From: Flavobacteriaceae bacterium
Lineage (GTDB): Bacteria; Bacteroidota; Bacteroidia; Flavobacteriales; Flavobacteriaceae
Length of the DNA stretch: 64,000 bases
Direction: 5' to 3'
NCBI GenBank assembly: GCA_018669795.1
Contig: JABHSQ010000006.1
Span: 62,001-126,000, forward strand
Positions 24,293 to 35,021 of the stretch are shown one piece after another. The notes under the pieces were generated by a model. It was given only the letters and a program-made list of their open reading frames with translations, was not told where the DNA came from and did not search any database. Every line of letters starts with the position of its first letter. Position 1 is the stretch's first letter. The translations under genes and the position numbers were made by a program.

Positions 24293-25525
24293 ATGGAGAA
24301 TTTAGCATTAATTGATTCTTTTTCAGAATTTAAAGATGATAAGTTAATTGACAGAGTAACATTAATGTCGATTTTAGAGGATGTTTTTAGAAACGCTCTA
24401 AAAAGAAAATATGGTGATGATGATAATTTTGATATTATTATCAATCCAGATAAAGGAGATTTAGAAATTTGGAGAAATCGGGTAGTAGTTGCCAATGGTG
24501 AAGTAGAAGAGCCAAATCAAGAAATTTCATTAAGCGATGCTCAAAAAATTGAAGCCGATTACGAAATTGGTGAAGATGTTGCCGAAGAAGTAAAGTTGAT
24601 AGATTTAGGACGTCGTTCAATTTTAGCATTGCGTCAAAATTTGATATCAAAAATCCACGAACACGACAATACTAATATCTTTAAGTATTTTAAAGATTTA
24701 GAAGGAGAAATTTACACTGCAGAAGTTCATCACATTCGTCATCGTGCTATTATTTTATTAGACGATGATGGGAATGAATTAATTTTACCTAAAGAAAAAC
24801 AGATACCTTCAGATTTTTTTAGAAAAGGAGATAATGTAAGAGGAATTATTGAAAGCGTTGAACTTAAAGGGAACAAGCCTTCTATAGTAATGTCTCGTGC
24901 GCATCCAAAATTTTTAGAAAAGTTATTTGAACAAGAAATTCCTGAAGTATTTGATGGATTAATTAGTGTTAAAAAAGTAGTTCGTATTCCTGGAGAAAAG
25001 GCAAAAGTAGCTGTAGACTCTTATGATGACCGTATTGATCCTGTTGGAGCCTGTGTGGGAATGAAAGGATCTCGTATTCATGGTATTGTTCGCGAATTAG
25101 GAAATGAAAATATCGATGTAATTAATTACACGACAAATACTCAATTATTCATAACCCGTGCTTTAAGTCCTGCAAAAGTTACTTCTGTCAAATTAGATGA
25201 AGAAAACAAAAGGGCAGAAGTAATATTAAAACCAGAAGAAGTTTCTAAAGCGATTGGCCGTGGAGGACATAATATTCGCTTAGCCGGTTATTTAACAGGT
25301 TATGAAATAGATGTGTTACGTGAAGGCGCTGAAGAAGATGTAGAATTATCAGAATTTAAAGATGAAATAGAAGATTGGATTATTAAAGAATTTGAAAAAA
25401 TTGGATTGGATACTGCTAAAAGTGTATTGGAAAATAATCTTGCAGAATTGGTAAAAAGAACCGATTTAGAAGAAGAGACCATACAAGAGGTATTAAATAT
25501 ATTAAAAGAAGAATTTGATGATTAA
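24293..25525 (+). CDS. nusA: Transcription termination/antitermination factor NusA
   Basis: A 410-residue NusA. The N-terminal RNA polymerase-binding domain covers about residues 1-125, followed by an S1 domain (GEIYTAEVHHIRHRAIIL) and two KH domains with VGACVGMKGSRIHGIV and KAIGRGGHNIRLAGYLTG. It ends near residue 410 with an acidic tail and lacks the extra C-terminal repeats of the Escherichia coli protein, which is normal outside proteobacteria. It controls pausing and termination and may act on the hairpin in its own leader. It lies between rimP and infB with short gaps. Confidence 0.96.
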   Translation: MENLALIDSFSEFKDDKLIDRVTLMSILEDVFRNALKRKYGDDDNFDIIINPDKGDLEIWRNRVVVANGEVEEPNQEISLSDAQKIEADYEIGEDVAEEVKLIDLGRRSILALRQNLISKIHEHDNTNIFKYFKDLEGEIYTAEVHHIRHRAIILLDDDGNELILPKEKQIPSDFFRKGDNVRGIIESVELKGNKPSIVMSRAHPKFLEKLFEQEIPEVFDGLISVKKVVRIPGEKAKVAVDSYDDRIDPVGACVGMKGSRIHGIVRELGNENIDVINYTTNTQLFITRALSPAKVTSVKLDEENKRAEVILKPEEVSKAIGRGGHNIRLAGYLTGYEIDVLREGAEEDVELSEFKDEIEDWIIKEFEKIGLDTAKSVLENNLAELVKRTDLEEETIQEVLNILKEEFDD

Positions 25526-25584
25526 GTAGTGATTTTAACTATGCATTTTTAAATTTAAAGTGAAAAACAGGAGAAAGCATTTAT

Positions 25585-28389
25585 ATGTCTGAAGTAAAAA
25601 CAATGAGACTTAATAAAGTACTACGTGAATTCAATATTTCATTGGATCGAGCGGTAGAATTTTTAAGCTCTAAAGGTTACGAGGTGGAGTCTCGACCTAC
25701 CACGAAAATTTCTAATAAAGAATACCAAGTGATGTTTGAAGAGTTTCAAACAGACAAAAGTAAAAAGGTAGCCTCTAAAGAAGTTGGTGAAGAGAAAAGA
25801 AAAGAGAAGGAAGAAATTCGTTTAGCTTCTGAGCGCGAGTTTGAAGAAAGGCAACAAAGAATTGAAGCTTCTAGAAAAGTTATAAAAGCTGAAGTTAAGC
25901 TTGAAGGGCCTAAGACTCTTGGAAAAATAGATCTTAATACAAAAAAACCCATAGAGGACAAGAAAGAGGTTGTTAAAAAAGAAGTTTCTGCTCCTGTAAA
26001 AGAAGAAACTACTGTAAAAGAAGAAAAAATTGTTGAGCCTAAAATAACTAAAGAAGCACCAAAAGTAATTTCTAAAGAAGTAACAAAAATTGTTAAAAAA
26101 GAAGTTTCTACTCCTGTTGAAAAAGAAACTCTAACAGTTAAAAAAGAAGAAAAAAATCTCGAAACTCCTCCTCTTAAAAAAGAAACTCCAAAGGTTAAAA
26201 CTTTTGCTCCTAGTAAAAATCCAGATGTAATAAAAGATCCAGAGTCAGTAGTTACTCAATATAAAAGACTAGATGGCCCAAGAATTATTGGTGAAAAAAT
26301 AGATTTAGCACAATTTAAAAAGCCAGAAAAGAAAAAGAAGGTTACTAAGGAGGCGGATAAAGAGAAAAAAAGTAAACGCAGAAGAATAAGTAAAAGCCCT
26401 CCAAAAGGAAGTCGAGTTGGAAACCAATCAAGTAATAGAGCAGGAGTTCGTAAAAAAATTGCACATACTCCAAAAGAAGAGCCTAGTGAAGCTGATGTAC
26501 AAAAACAAGTACGAGAAACTTTGGAGAAACTTCAAGGTAAATCTTCAAAAGGAAAAGGAGCTAAGTATAGAAAGGATAAAAGAGACGTACATCGTCAAAA
26601 AACAGAAGATGATCAAGCGATACAAGAAGCAGAAAGCAAATTACTTAAAGTAACAGAATTTGTTACTGTAAGTGAGGTTGCAACAATGATGGATGTGCCA
26701 GTAACACAAATTATTTCTACTTGTATGTCATTAGGAATGATGGTGACTATGAATCAACGTTTGGATGCTGAGACTTTAACTATAGTTGCAGATGAATTTG
26801 ATTATGAGGTAGAGTTTATAACATCAGATATTGAAGAAGCAGTTCAAGTTGAAGAAGATTTGCCAGAAGATTTAATACACCGAGCTCCTATTGTAACAGT
26901 AATGGGTCATGTAGATCATGGTAAGACTTCATTATTAGATTATATACGTAAAGAAAACGTAATTGCAGGAGAGTCTGGAGGAATCACACAACATATAGGT
27001 GCTTATAGTGTAACTTTGGAAGATGGTCAGCAAATTACATTTTTAGATACGCCTGGACACGAGGCGTTTACAGCGATGCGTGCCCGAGGTACACAGGTAA
27101 CTGATTTAGTGATTATTGTGATTGCAGCAGATGATGCAATTATGCCTCAAACTAAAGAAGCAATAAGTCATGCTCAAGCAGCAGGAGTGCCCATAATATT
27201 CGCAATAAATAAAATAGACAGACCGGTATCTAATCCTGAAAAAATTAAAGAAGGTCTTGCTCAAATGAATTTATTAGTAGAAGATTGGGGTGGTAAAATT
27301 CAATCCCAAGATATTTCTGCAAAAACTGGTGTTGGTATCAATGAATTACTAGAAAAAGTATTATTAGAAGCCGAATTACTTGAACTTACTGCGAATCCTG
27401 AAAAATTCGCAAACGGTACTGTGGTTGAAGCATTTTTAGATAAGGGTAGAGGTTATATTTCAACGATATTAGTTCAAGGAGGAACATTGAAAATTGGTGA
27501 TTATATGCTGGCTGGACAATGTAGTGGTAAAGTAAAAGCAATGCATGATGAGCGTGGGCATAAAGTATATGAAGCTGGGCCTGCAACACCAATATCAATT
27601 TTAGGATTGGATGGAGCTCCACAAGCCGGTGACAAGTTCAATGTTTTTGAAGATGAACGTGAAGCAAAAGCAATAGCATCTAAACGAACGCAATTACAAC
27701 GTGAACAATCTGTAAGAACTCAACGTCATATTACTTTAGATGAAATTGGCCGAAGAATTGCGCTTGGGGACTTTAAAGAATTGAATGTAATTCTTAAAGG
27801 TGATGTGGATGGATCTGTTGAAGCATTAACAGACTCTTTCTTAAAATTATCAACAGACGAAATACAAGTAAATATCATACATAAAGCGGTTGGAGCCATT
27901 ACAGAAAGTGATGTGTTATTAGCTTCTGCTTCCGATGCGATTATTATTGGATTTAATGTGCGACCTATGGGGAATGCGCGTCAGATTGCTGATAAAGAAG
28001 AAATCGATATCAGAATGTACTCCATTATTTATGCTGCGATTAACGACCTGAAAGATGCCATGGAAGGGATGTTGTCTCCAGAAATGAAAGAAGAAATTAC
28101 AGGTACTGCTGAGATTAGAGAAACATTTAAAATTTCTAAAGTAGGAACTATTGCAGGTTGTATGGTTCTAAGTGGAAAAATTTATAAGGATGCTGAAATT
28201 CGATTAATTCGTGAAGGAGTAGTTGTATTTACAGGAAAATTATCTTCATTAAAACGATTTAAAGATGATGCTAAAGAAGTAGCAAAAGGTTATGATTGTG
28301 GAATGCAGGTTAAAAACTACAACGATATTAAAGAAAATGATATTATTGAATGTTTTAGAGAGGTGGCTATTAAGAAGAAACTTAAATAA
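25585..28389 (+). CDS. infB: Translation initiation factor IF-2
   Basis: A 934-residue GTPase that places initiator tRNA on the 30S subunit. The N-terminus has the small IF2N domain ([20 protein letters not shown]), then a long Lys/Glu-rich linker to about residue 350. The GTPase has the P-loop [11 protein letters not shown], the G3 motif DTPGHEAF and the G4 motif NKID. Domains II-IV follow, ending VAIKKKLK. The linker contains a partial internal duplication: the codons for VKKEVSAPV at about 25970-25997 recur as VKKEVSTPV at 26090-26117. The end is followed by a strong terminator, so the rimP-nusA-infB unit stops here. Confidence 0.97.
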   Translation: MSEVKTMRLNKVLREFNISLDRAVEFLSSKGYEVESRPTTKISNKEYQVMFEEFQTDKSKKVASKEVGEEKRKEKEEIRLASEREFEERQQRIEASRKVIKAEVKLEGPKTLGKIDLNTKKPIEDKKEVVKKEVSAPVKEETTVKEEKIVEPKITKEAPKVISKEVTKIVKKEVSTPVEKETLTVKKEEKNLETPPLKKETPKVKTFAPSKNPDVIKDPESVVTQYKRLDGPRIIGEKIDLAQFKKPEKKKKVTKEADKEKKSKRRRISKSPPKGSRVGNQSSNRAGVRKKIAHTPKEEPSEADVQKQVRETLEKLQGKSSKGKGAKYRKDKRDVHRQKTEDDQAIQEAESKLLKVTEFVTVSEVATMMDVPVTQIISTCMSLGMMVTMNQRLDAETLTIVADEFDYEVEFITSDIEEAVQVEEDLPEDLIHRAPIVTVMGHVDHGKTSLLDYIRKENVIAGESGGITQHIGAYSVTLEDGQQITFLDTPGHEAFTAMRARGTQVTDLVIIVIAADDAIMPQTKEAISHAQAAGVPIIFAINKIDRPVSNPEKIKEGLAQMNLLVEDWGGKIQSQDISAKTGVGINELLEKVLLEAELLELTANPEKFANGTVVEAFLDKGRGYISTILVQGGTLKIGDYMLAGQCSGKVKAMHDERGHKVYEAGPATPISILGLDGAPQAGDKFNVFEDEREAKAIASKRTQLQREQSVRTQRHITLDEIGRRIALGDFKELNVILKGDVDGSVEALTDSFLKLSTDEIQVNIIHKAVGAITESDVLLASASDAIIIGFNVRPMGNARQIADKEEIDIRMYSIIYAAINDLKDAMEGMLSPEMKEEITGTAEIRETFKISKVGTIAGCMVLSGKIYKDAEIRLIREGVVVFTGKLSSLKRFKDDAKEVAKGYDCGMQVKNYNDIKENDIIECFREVAIKKKLK

Positions 28390-28412
28390 TATTCTTTTAA
28401 ATAAAACAATAT

Positions 28413-28442
28413 CAAAAAAAACGGCTTTAAGCCGTTTTTTTT
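28413..28442 (+). terminator. Terminator of the rimP-nusA-infB operon
   Basis: A-tract, ACGGC, a TTTAA loop, GCCGT and a long T run. The A and T tracts extend the stem and make it usable from either side. Confidence 0.85.
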
Positions 28443-28559
28443 GATTCATAATTTTTGATGTATAATTTTATACTATAATTAAGAAGCTTTCTTCCTTATA
28501 GGAAATGGATTAATTATTCAATATTATTAATTAAAATTAATCATTATAAAAAATTATTT

Positions 28560-28940
28560 TTAATTTCTGTCTGGTTTTAATATAAATGCTGATGGAAATT
28601 TGTCTTTAATTTTTAACCTTGTACGATCTGCTTCAAAACGAGAACTGAAACTTCCAACCCATACTTTATAATTAGGGGTTTCATATTCTATAGATGCAGG
28701 CCAAGAATCAAAATTGTTTCGGTATTGTTTAATGATTTTATTCGCTTCGTTTAATTCACCATAATACAATTGAATAGTATATCCAACCCCAAGTTTGTTT
28801 TCTACTTCAAGATTTTTCTTTAATGCTAATATTTCAACTATTTTTTCGTCTTGGTTAATCGTAATTGTTGCATTTTGTCCAATTAATAAATTAGAAAAAA
28901 TAAGAAAACAAATCAATGTATAATAAGGTTTAAGTTTCAT
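28560..28940 (-). CDS. SPOR-domain secreted protein
   Basis: A 126-residue exported protein. The N-terminus is a signal peptide (YYTLICFLIFSNLLIGQ). The mature part is mainly a SPOR domain, with GVGYTIQLYYGELNEANKII, then YKVWVGSFSSRFEADRTRLK and FPSAFILKPD at the end. SPOR domains bind denuded peptidoglycan, often at division sites. A leftward -7 element TACCTTTG is at 28957-28964, 16 bases before the ATG. It is divergent from the respiratory operon. The precise role is unknown. Confidence 0.85.
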   Translation of the reverse strand: MKLKPYYTLICFLIFSNLLIGQNATITINQDEKIVEILALKKNLEVENKLGVGYTIQLYYGELNEANKIIKQYRNNFDSWPASIEYETPNYKVWVGSFSSRFEADRTRLKIKDKFPSAFILKPDRN

Positions 28941-29063
28941 GAAAAAGATATTAGTGCAAAGGTATATTTTATTAACTCAATTGAAAGTAAATTTATTATT
29001 TAGAATAATTATAAATTAAGCATTAACGCTTTGGTACAATTTCTCAAATTGACATTAATATCT

Positions 29064-29071
29064 TATTTTTG
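29064..29071 (+). promoter_or_regulatory. Likely -7 element of the act-cox operon
   Basis: TATTTTTG fits TAnnTTTG, 96 bases before actA; no good TTG at -33. The leader holds a 12-codon mini-ORF (29120-29158, MNKIQIFTIEKN), which may be incidental. Confidence 0.5.
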
Positions 29072-29166
29072 CATCGTAATTTAACTCAGGCAGGCACAGC
29101 AATTACTAGTGCTTTGAAAATGAACAAAATACAGATTTTTACAATAGAAAAAAATTAATCAACAGT

Positions 29167-30441
29167 ATGAAAAAGGTGAATTACCATAATTTATCATCAC
29201 AAGTATCAATCATTTTGCTTGTATTAACGTTAACAATTTCAAATGTCACTTTAGGACAAGGGAATACTGATGCTGTTGCTGGAGAATCTTTGTTTAAATC
29301 AAATTGTGCTGCTTGTCATAAATTAGATAAAAGAGGCGTTGGTCCTGCATTGAGAAATGTCGATGAAAAATACGACAGAGAATGGCTTTACAAATGGATA
29401 AAAAATAGTCAAGGCTTAATTAAATCTGGAGATTCCAAAGCTGTCGCAATATTTAAAGAATATAATAATTCTGTAATGACTAGCTTTCCAGGATTATCAA
29501 ATGAAGACATAGATAATATAATAGCATACACTAGCTTGCCAAAACCTGAGCCAAAAGTAACTGCAGCTCCTGTTGCTGTTTCTAATGGAGATGATGGTAC
29601 AATTCAAAATATGGTTTTAGCAGGTTTTGTTTTAGTTTTTTTATTATTAGTAGTAATGTTTTCTTTAGTAACAAGGTCATTAACAAAATTATCTCAAACC
29701 AATGGTGAAGAAGTAGAACCAGAAGAGTCTCGCATGCCATTATGGAAAGCTTTTGCTCAGAATCAATTTTTAATGTTGGTTTCTGCAATAATGTTATTAT
29801 TGGTGTCTGCTTATTTTATGTATGGATTCTTTATGCAAGTAGGTATTGATCAAGGTTATGCTCCAGTTCAACCTATCCATTATTCTCATAAAATACATGC
29901 TGGTGCAAATAAAATAGATTGTAATTACTGTCATTCTTCAGCTAGAAAAAGCAAGCATTCTGGGATTCCTTCTTTGAATGTTTGTATGAATTGTCATAAA
30001 AATATTTCAGAATACAATGGTGAAGAAGATTTAGTTAATGGTTATACTAAAGAATTTTATGACAAAGAAATTGCTAAATTATATGATGCTGTTGGATGGG
30101 ATGATGCCATGCAAAGTTATACAGGTGAAGAAAAACCAGTTAAATGGGTCCGCATACATAACCTGCCAGATTTTGTTTACTTTAATCACTCACAGCACGT
30201 AACAGTTGCAGGTATAGATTGTCAAAAATGTCATGGTCCTGTTGAGGAAATGGAGATAATGTATCAATATTCGTCACTTACAATGGGATGGTGTATAGAC
30301 TGTCATAGAGAAACTAATGTTGATTTGGAAAATAATGAATATTACGAAAAAATACACGAAGAACTATCTAAAAAATACAATGTAGATAAATTGACCATAG
30401 CTGAATTAGGAGGATTAGAATGTGGTAAGTGCCACTATTAA
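29167..30441 (+). CDS. actA: Alternative complex III subunit A, multiheme cytochrome c with fused monoheme domain
   Basis: A 424-residue periplasmic and membrane-anchored cytochrome. After an export signal (VSIILLVLTLTIS) comes a single-heme domain with CAACH at residues 47-51. Two membrane helices follow (about 146-168 and 198-222). The C-terminal part carries five more heme sites: CNYCH, CMNCH, CQKCH, CIDCH and CGKCH, giving six in all. In Bacteroidota ActA the N-terminal cytochrome domain is commonly fused in this way. It takes electrons from the ActB/quinol side and passes them on toward oxidase. It heads an eight-gene operon with actB-F and coxBA. Confidence 0.94.
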   Translation: MKKVNYHNLSSQVSIILLVLTLTISNVTLGQGNTDAVAGESLFKSNCAACHKLDKRGVGPALRNVDEKYDREWLYKWIKNSQGLIKSGDSKAVAIFKEYNNSVMTSFPGLSNEDIDNIIAYTSLPKPEPKVTAAPVAVSNGDDGTIQNMVLAGFVLVFLLLVVMFSLVTRSLTKLSQTNGEEVEPEESRMPLWKAFAQNQFLMLVSAIMLLLVSAYFMYGFFMQVGIDQGYAPVQPIHYSHKIHAGANKIDCNYCHSSARKSKHSGIPSLNVCMNCHKNISEYNGEEDLVNGYTKEFYDKEIAKLYDAVGWDDAMQSYTGEEKPVKWVRIHNLPDFVYFNHSQHVTVAGIDCQKCHGPVEEMEIMYQYSSLTMGWCIDCHRETNVDLENNEYYEKIHEELSKKYNVDKLTIAELGGLECGKCHY

Positions 30442-30492
30442 AATAATTAAACGACGGAATAAATATATTTCTTCATTAAATTAATTACAAAA

Positions 30493-33400
30493 ATGTCATC
30501 AAATAAGAAATACTGGAAAAGTATTGAGGAATTAAACGAAAACAGCTCTATTGTTGAGTTGCTTAAGCAAAATGAATTTATCACTCCAATACCTACCGAT
30601 GAATTTTTAGGAGACAAAAAGACCCTTGAATCTTCTTCAACATCTCGAAGAGATTTTTTGAAATATGTTGGTTTTACTACTGCTGCCGCTTCTTTAGCTG
30701 CTTGCGAAGGACCGGTTATTAAATCGATTCCTTATGTGGTTGCTCCAGATGAAATTGTTCCAGGAGTTCCTAATTTTTATGCTACCTCTATTGCAGATGG
30801 TTTCGATTTTGCTAATGTTTTAATCAAAACCAGAGAAGGAAGACCTATATTAGTAGAGCGTAATCACTTAGCAAAACATTCTGGAGCTGTAAATGCTAGA
30901 GTGCATGCATCAGTTCTCTCTATGTATGATAAAAATCGATTGGAAGGACCAAAAGTAATGGGTGAAGACGCTTCCTGGATTGATTTTGACAAAAAAGTTT
31001 CCAGTAGAATTGAGGAACTAAAAGATGAAAAAATTATCTTACTAACTCAATCCTTTGCAAGCCCAACTACTTCTGAATTAATTACAAAATTCCAGAAAAA
31101 ACATCCAAATATTAAACACGTAATTTACGATAGTGTATCCTCTTCAGAGGCTTTAGATGCTTTTGAAGATAAATACGGTATTCGTGCTTTACCTGATTAT
31201 GATTTTTCAAATGCAGAAGTTATAGTTTCTGTAGGTGCAGACTTTATTGGAGATTGGCAAGGTGGTGGTTTTGAAGGGAGTTATGCTAAAAGTCGTATTC
31301 CTAAAAAGGGTAAAATGTCAAGACATTATCAATTCGAAAGTAACATGTCTCTTTCTGGTGCAAATGCAGATGTTCGTGTACCTATTCTTCCATCTTTACA
31401 GATAGAGGTATTAAAAGCTTTAGTATCAGATTCTTATGTAAAATTACCAAAGCATATTTCAGTTTTAGTAGAAAAGGCTAAAAAGCAATTAAAAAAAGCA
31501 GGAAAAAAAGGGGTTATAATAACAGGAATAGCAGATTTTGATGCGCAAAAAATGGTTTTGAATTACAATCAGGATAGCGTAGTAATGGATGTAAAGTATC
31601 CTAGAACTACATTTATGGGCAGGTCATCTGAGGTAGAAAAAGTAATGAATGGTGTAATATCTGGAGATATTAAAGGACTCATATCTGTTGGTGTAAATCC
31701 TGTTTATTCTTTTCCTGATGCTAGATTTATAGATGCATATAAAAAATTACCATTTTCTCTTGCTTTTTCTATGAAAGAAGATGAAACAGCTGTTTTAGCT
31801 CAAATTATCGGAGCAACTCCACACTATTTGGAGTCTTGGGGAGATTGTCAGTTTAAAAAAGGTACGTTCTCTCTTATGCAACCTACAATTAGACCGCTAT
31901 TTAATACCCAACAATTTCAAGAGTGCCTAGTAAGATGGACTCAAAGTGGATCTTCTTATTATGATTTCTTAAAAGATTTTTGGTCTGATAATATTCTGAA
32001 TAGCGAAAATACTTGGAATAAAGCACTACATGATGGAGTTGTTAAGAGTAAAGCTAAAGTTAAGACTGACGCAGATACCTCTATAGGGAATGTATTAATT
32101 TCTGAAAAAAGAACCAATACTAAAAAACCATCTGGAGATCTAGAGTTAACGCTTTATACAAAAACTGGTTTAGGGGATGGACAGCATGCAAATAATCCTT
32201 GGTTACAAGAATTGCCGGACCCAATTACGAGAGCATCATGGGATAATTATATTACTATTTCTGCAACCGATGCCGCTAGATTAGGTTTAGAAAACAACAA
32301 TGTAGCTAATGGAGCCTTAAATGGAAGTTATGTTAATCTTAGCATGGGTGAAACGGTAATTAACAAAGTTCCAGTTCTTATTCAGCCAGGGCAAGCTAAT
32401 GGTTCCATAGGATTAGCTCTAGGATATGGTAGAACATCTTCCATTCAAAAAGAAATGCAAACTGGTGTTAATGCTTTTAGGTTGTATAAAGAATTTTCGC
32501 CTATTCAGACTGTGACTATTGATAAGATTCAAGGCGAGCACGAGTTTGCTTGTGTACAGTTGCATAATACTATGATGGGAAGGGACATTATAAGAGAAAC
32601 AACTCTAGAGATATTCAATACAAAAAATAAACACAACTGGAATCCGGTACCAGAAGTGTCAAAAGATCATAAAGAAATAGCTGTAACTTCAAAAGATGCA
32701 GATCTTTGGACATCGTTTGATCGATCTATAGGACCTCACTTTAATCTTTCAATAGATCTGAATTCTTGTACTGGATGTGGAGTTTGTGTAATCGCTTGTC
32801 ACGCGGAGAATAATGTTCCTGTTGTTGGAAAAGAAGAAGTTCGTAAGAGTCGAGATATGCACTGGCTTAGAATTGACAGGTATTATTCTAGTGAAGAATC
32901 TTTTAAAGGAGATCTAGATAAAAAAGAAAATATTTCTGGTCTAGGTAGTTCATTATCTGAATTTGGAGATATGGAAAATCCTTCAGAAAATCCACAGGTT
33001 GCATTCATGCCTGTGATGTGTCAACATTGTAATCATGCTCCTTGTGAGACAGTCTGTCCAGTTGCAGCAACATCACATGGTCGCCAAGGACAAAATCAAA
33101 TGGCTTATAATCGTTGTGTAGGTACTCGTTATTGTGCAAACAACTGCCCTTATAAAGTTCGTCGTTTTAACTGGTTTTTATATGCTCGAAATGATGAATT
33201 TGATTTTAATATGAATAATGACTTGGGTCGTATGGTATTGAACCCGGATGTTGTAGTTCGCTCACGAGGTGTTATGGAAAAATGTTCTATGTGTATTCAA
33301 ATGACACAAAAAACGATTCTTGATGCTAAGCGTGAAGGTAGAGCAATTAAAGATGGTGAATTTAAAACTGCATGTTCTGCTGCTTGTGATACTGGAGCGA

Positions 33401-33543
33401 TTAGTTTTGGTGATATAAATCTAGAAGATAGTATTATTTCTGAACTCGTTAAAGATGATAGAGCATATCATTTATTAGCAGAAGTAGGTACAAAACCAAA
33501 CGTAGTCTATCAAGTACAAGTTAGAAATACAAATGAAGCTTAA
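30493..33543 (+). CDS. actB: Alternative complex III subunit B, molybdopterin-family iron-sulfur protein
   Basis: A 1016-residue protein. The N-terminus has a twin-arginine motif at residues 52-53 (SRRDFLKYVGFTTAAASLAA) followed by Cys71 as a lipobox cysteine, so it is exported folded and anchored. The first 700 residues resemble a molybdopterin oxidoreductase, which in this complex is thought to have lost the cofactor. The C-terminal ferredoxin-like part has clustered cysteines: CTGCGVCVIACH, CQHCNHAPCETVCP, CVGTRYCANNCP and CSMCIQM, for three [4Fe-4S] and one [3Fe-4S] cluster in known complexes. It links the quinol site of ActC to the hemes of ActA and ActE. Confidence 0.95.
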   Translation: MSSNKKYWKSIEELNENSSIVELLKQNEFITPIPTDEFLGDKKTLESSSTSRRDFLKYVGFTTAAASLAACEGPVIKSIPYVVAPDEIVPGVPNFYATSIADGFDFANVLIKTREGRPILVERNHLAKHSGAVNARVHASVLSMYDKNRLEGPKVMGEDASWIDFDKKVSSRIEELKDEKIILLTQSFASPTTSELITKFQKKHPNIKHVIYDSVSSSEALDAFEDKYGIRALPDYDFSNAEVIVSVGADFIGDWQGGGFEGSYAKSRIPKKGKMSRHYQFESNMSLSGANADVRVPILPSLQIEVLKALVSDSYVKLPKHISVLVEKAKKQLKKAGKKGVIITGIADFDAQKMVLNYNQDSVVMDVKYPRTTFMGRSSEVEKVMNGVISGDIKGLISVGVNPVYSFPDARFIDAYKKLPFSLAFSMKEDETAVLAQIIGATPHYLESWGDCQFKKGTFSLMQPTIRPLFNTQQFQECLVRWTQSGSSYYDFLKDFWSDNILNSENTWNKALHDGVVKSKAKVKTDADTSIGNVLISEKRTNTKKPSGDLELTLYTKTGLGDGQHANNPWLQELPDPITRASWDNYITISATDAARLGLENNNVANGALNGSYVNLSMGETVINKVPVLIQPGQANGSIGLALGYGRTSSIQKEMQTGVNAFRLYKEFSPIQTVTIDKIQGEHEFACVQLHNTMMGRDIIRETTLEIFNTKNKHNWNPVPEVSKDHKEIAVTSKDADLWTSFDRSIGPHFNLSIDLNSCTGCGVCVIACHAENNVPVVGKEEVRKSRDMHWLRIDRYYSSEESFKGDLDKKENISGLGSSLSEFGDMENPSENPQVAFMPVMCQHCNHAPCETVCPVAATSHGRQGQNQMAYNRCVGTRYCANNCPYKVRRFNWFLYARNDEFDFNMNNDLGRMVLNPDVVVRSRGVMEKCSMCIQMTQKTILDAKREGRAIKDGEFKTACSAACDTGAISFGDINLEDSIISELVKDDRAYHLLAEVGTKPNVVYQVQVRNTNEA

Positions 33544-33573
33544 TAAAATAACCAAGTAATAGAAAATATAGAT

Positions 33574-35019
33574 ATGGCATCGCATTACGAAGCACCTATT
33601 AGACAACCATTAGTGACAGGAGATAAATCCTATCATGATATTACGCTAGATGTTGTAGCAGCTGTTGAAGGAAAAGCCAATAAATCTTGGTGGATTGTTT
33701 TTTCAATTGCATTAGCCGCATTTTCATGGGGTATTGGATGTATTATATATACCGTTTCTACTGGTATTGGTACTTGGGGATTGAATAAAACTGTTGGTTG
33801 GGCCTGGGATATTACCAACTTTGTTTGGTGGGTAGGTATTGGCCACGCAGGAACATTAATTTCTGCAGTATTATTACTATTCCGTCAAAAATGGAGAATG
33901 GGTATTAACCGTTCAGCAGAGGCAATGACTATTTTCTCTGTAATCCAAGCAGGATTGTTTCCAATTATACATATGGGTCGTCCTTGGTTAGCATATTGGG
34001 TAGTTCCAATTCCTAATCAATTTGGTTCATTATGGGTTAACTTTAATTCACCATTACTTTGGGATGTATTTGCAATATCAACTTATCTATCAGTTTCATT
34101 AGTTTTCTGGTGGACTGGTTTGTTACCAGATTTTGCAATGATTAGAGACAGAGCAGTAACTCCTTTTAATAAAAAAATATACAGTATTCTTTCTTTTGGA
34201 TGGAGTGGACGCGCAAAAGATTGGCAACGATTTGAAGAGGTTTCACTCGTTTTAGCTGGTTTAGCTACACCATTAGTACTATCAGTTCACACTATAGTAT
34301 CTTTCGATTTTGCTACATCGGTAATTCCTGGATGGCATACTACCATATTTCCTCCTTATTTTGTGGCTGGTGCGGTATTTTCCGGTTTTGCAATGGTAAA
34401 TACCTTACTTATTATAATGCGTAAAGTATCAGGTCTAGAAGATTATATTACAGTTCAGCACATAGAATTAATGAATATTGTAATAATGATTACAGGTTCT
34501 ATAGTTGGTGTTGCATATATTACTGAGTTATTTATTGCTTGGTACTCAGGAGTTGAATACGAACAATATGCTTTCTTAAATAGAGCAACTGGACCATACT
34601 GGTGGGCTTATTGGTCTATGATGACATGTAATGTGTTTTCACCACAATTTATGTGGTTCCCAAAATTGAGAAGAAGTATTCTGTTTTCGTTTATTATTTC
34701 AATAGTCGTAAATATAGGAATGTGGTTTGAGCGTTTTGTTATTATTGTTACTTCTTTACACAGAGATTATCTTCCTTCCTCTTGGACCATGTTTTCTCCA
34801 ACTTTTGTAGATATTGGAATTTTTATTGGAACGATTGGATTCTTTTTCGTGTTATTTTTATTATACGCTAGAAATTTCCCAGTGATTGCACAAGCAGAGG
34901 TAAAATCTATTTTAAAATCATCTGGATCAAACTATAAAAAGTTAAGAGCTGATTCTGGAGATGATGCAAAGCATTACGGTGAAAAAGTAAAATTTTCAAC
35001 TAAAAATAAAAACAAATAA
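33574..35019 (+). CDS. actC: Alternative complex III subunit C, NrfD-type quinol-binding membrane protein
   Basis: A 481-residue polytopic protein of the NrfD/PsrC family with about ten membrane helices. Typical stretches include WWVGIGHAGTLISAVLLLF, IHMGRPWLAYWVVPIPN and the conserved HTIVSFDFA. It holds a quinol-oxidation site near the periplasmic face and is thought to have a proton path. The start MASHYEAPIRQPLVTGD matches other flavobacterial ActC proteins. It lies 30 bases after actB and ends 2 bases before actD. Confidence 0.95.
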   Translation: MASHYEAPIRQPLVTGDKSYHDITLDVVAAVEGKANKSWWIVFSIALAAFSWGIGCIIYTVSTGIGTWGLNKTVGWAWDITNFVWWVGIGHAGTLISAVLLLFRQKWRMGINRSAEAMTIFSVIQAGLFPIIHMGRPWLAYWVVPIPNQFGSLWVNFNSPLLWDVFAISTYLSVSLVFWWTGLLPDFAMIRDRAVTPFNKKIYSILSFGWSGRAKDWQRFEEVSLVLAGLATPLVLSVHTIVSFDFATSVIPGWHTTIFPPYFVAGAVFSGFAMVNTLLIIMRKVSGLEDYITVQHIELMNIVIMITGSIVGVAYITELFIAWYSGVEYEQYAFLNRATGPYWWAYWSMMTCNVFSPQFMWFPKLRRSILFSFIISIVVNIGMWFERFVIIVTSLHRDYLPSSWTMFSPTFVDIGIFIGTIGFFFVLFLLYARNFPVIAQAEVKSILKSSGSNYKKLRADSGDDAKHYGEKVKFSTKNKNK

Positions 35020-35021
35020 TT

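Noticed and set aside
29120-29158. 12-codon mini-ORF in the actA leader as a leader peptide
   Set aside because: No codon bias or paired hairpins typical of an attenuator; kept only as a remark.
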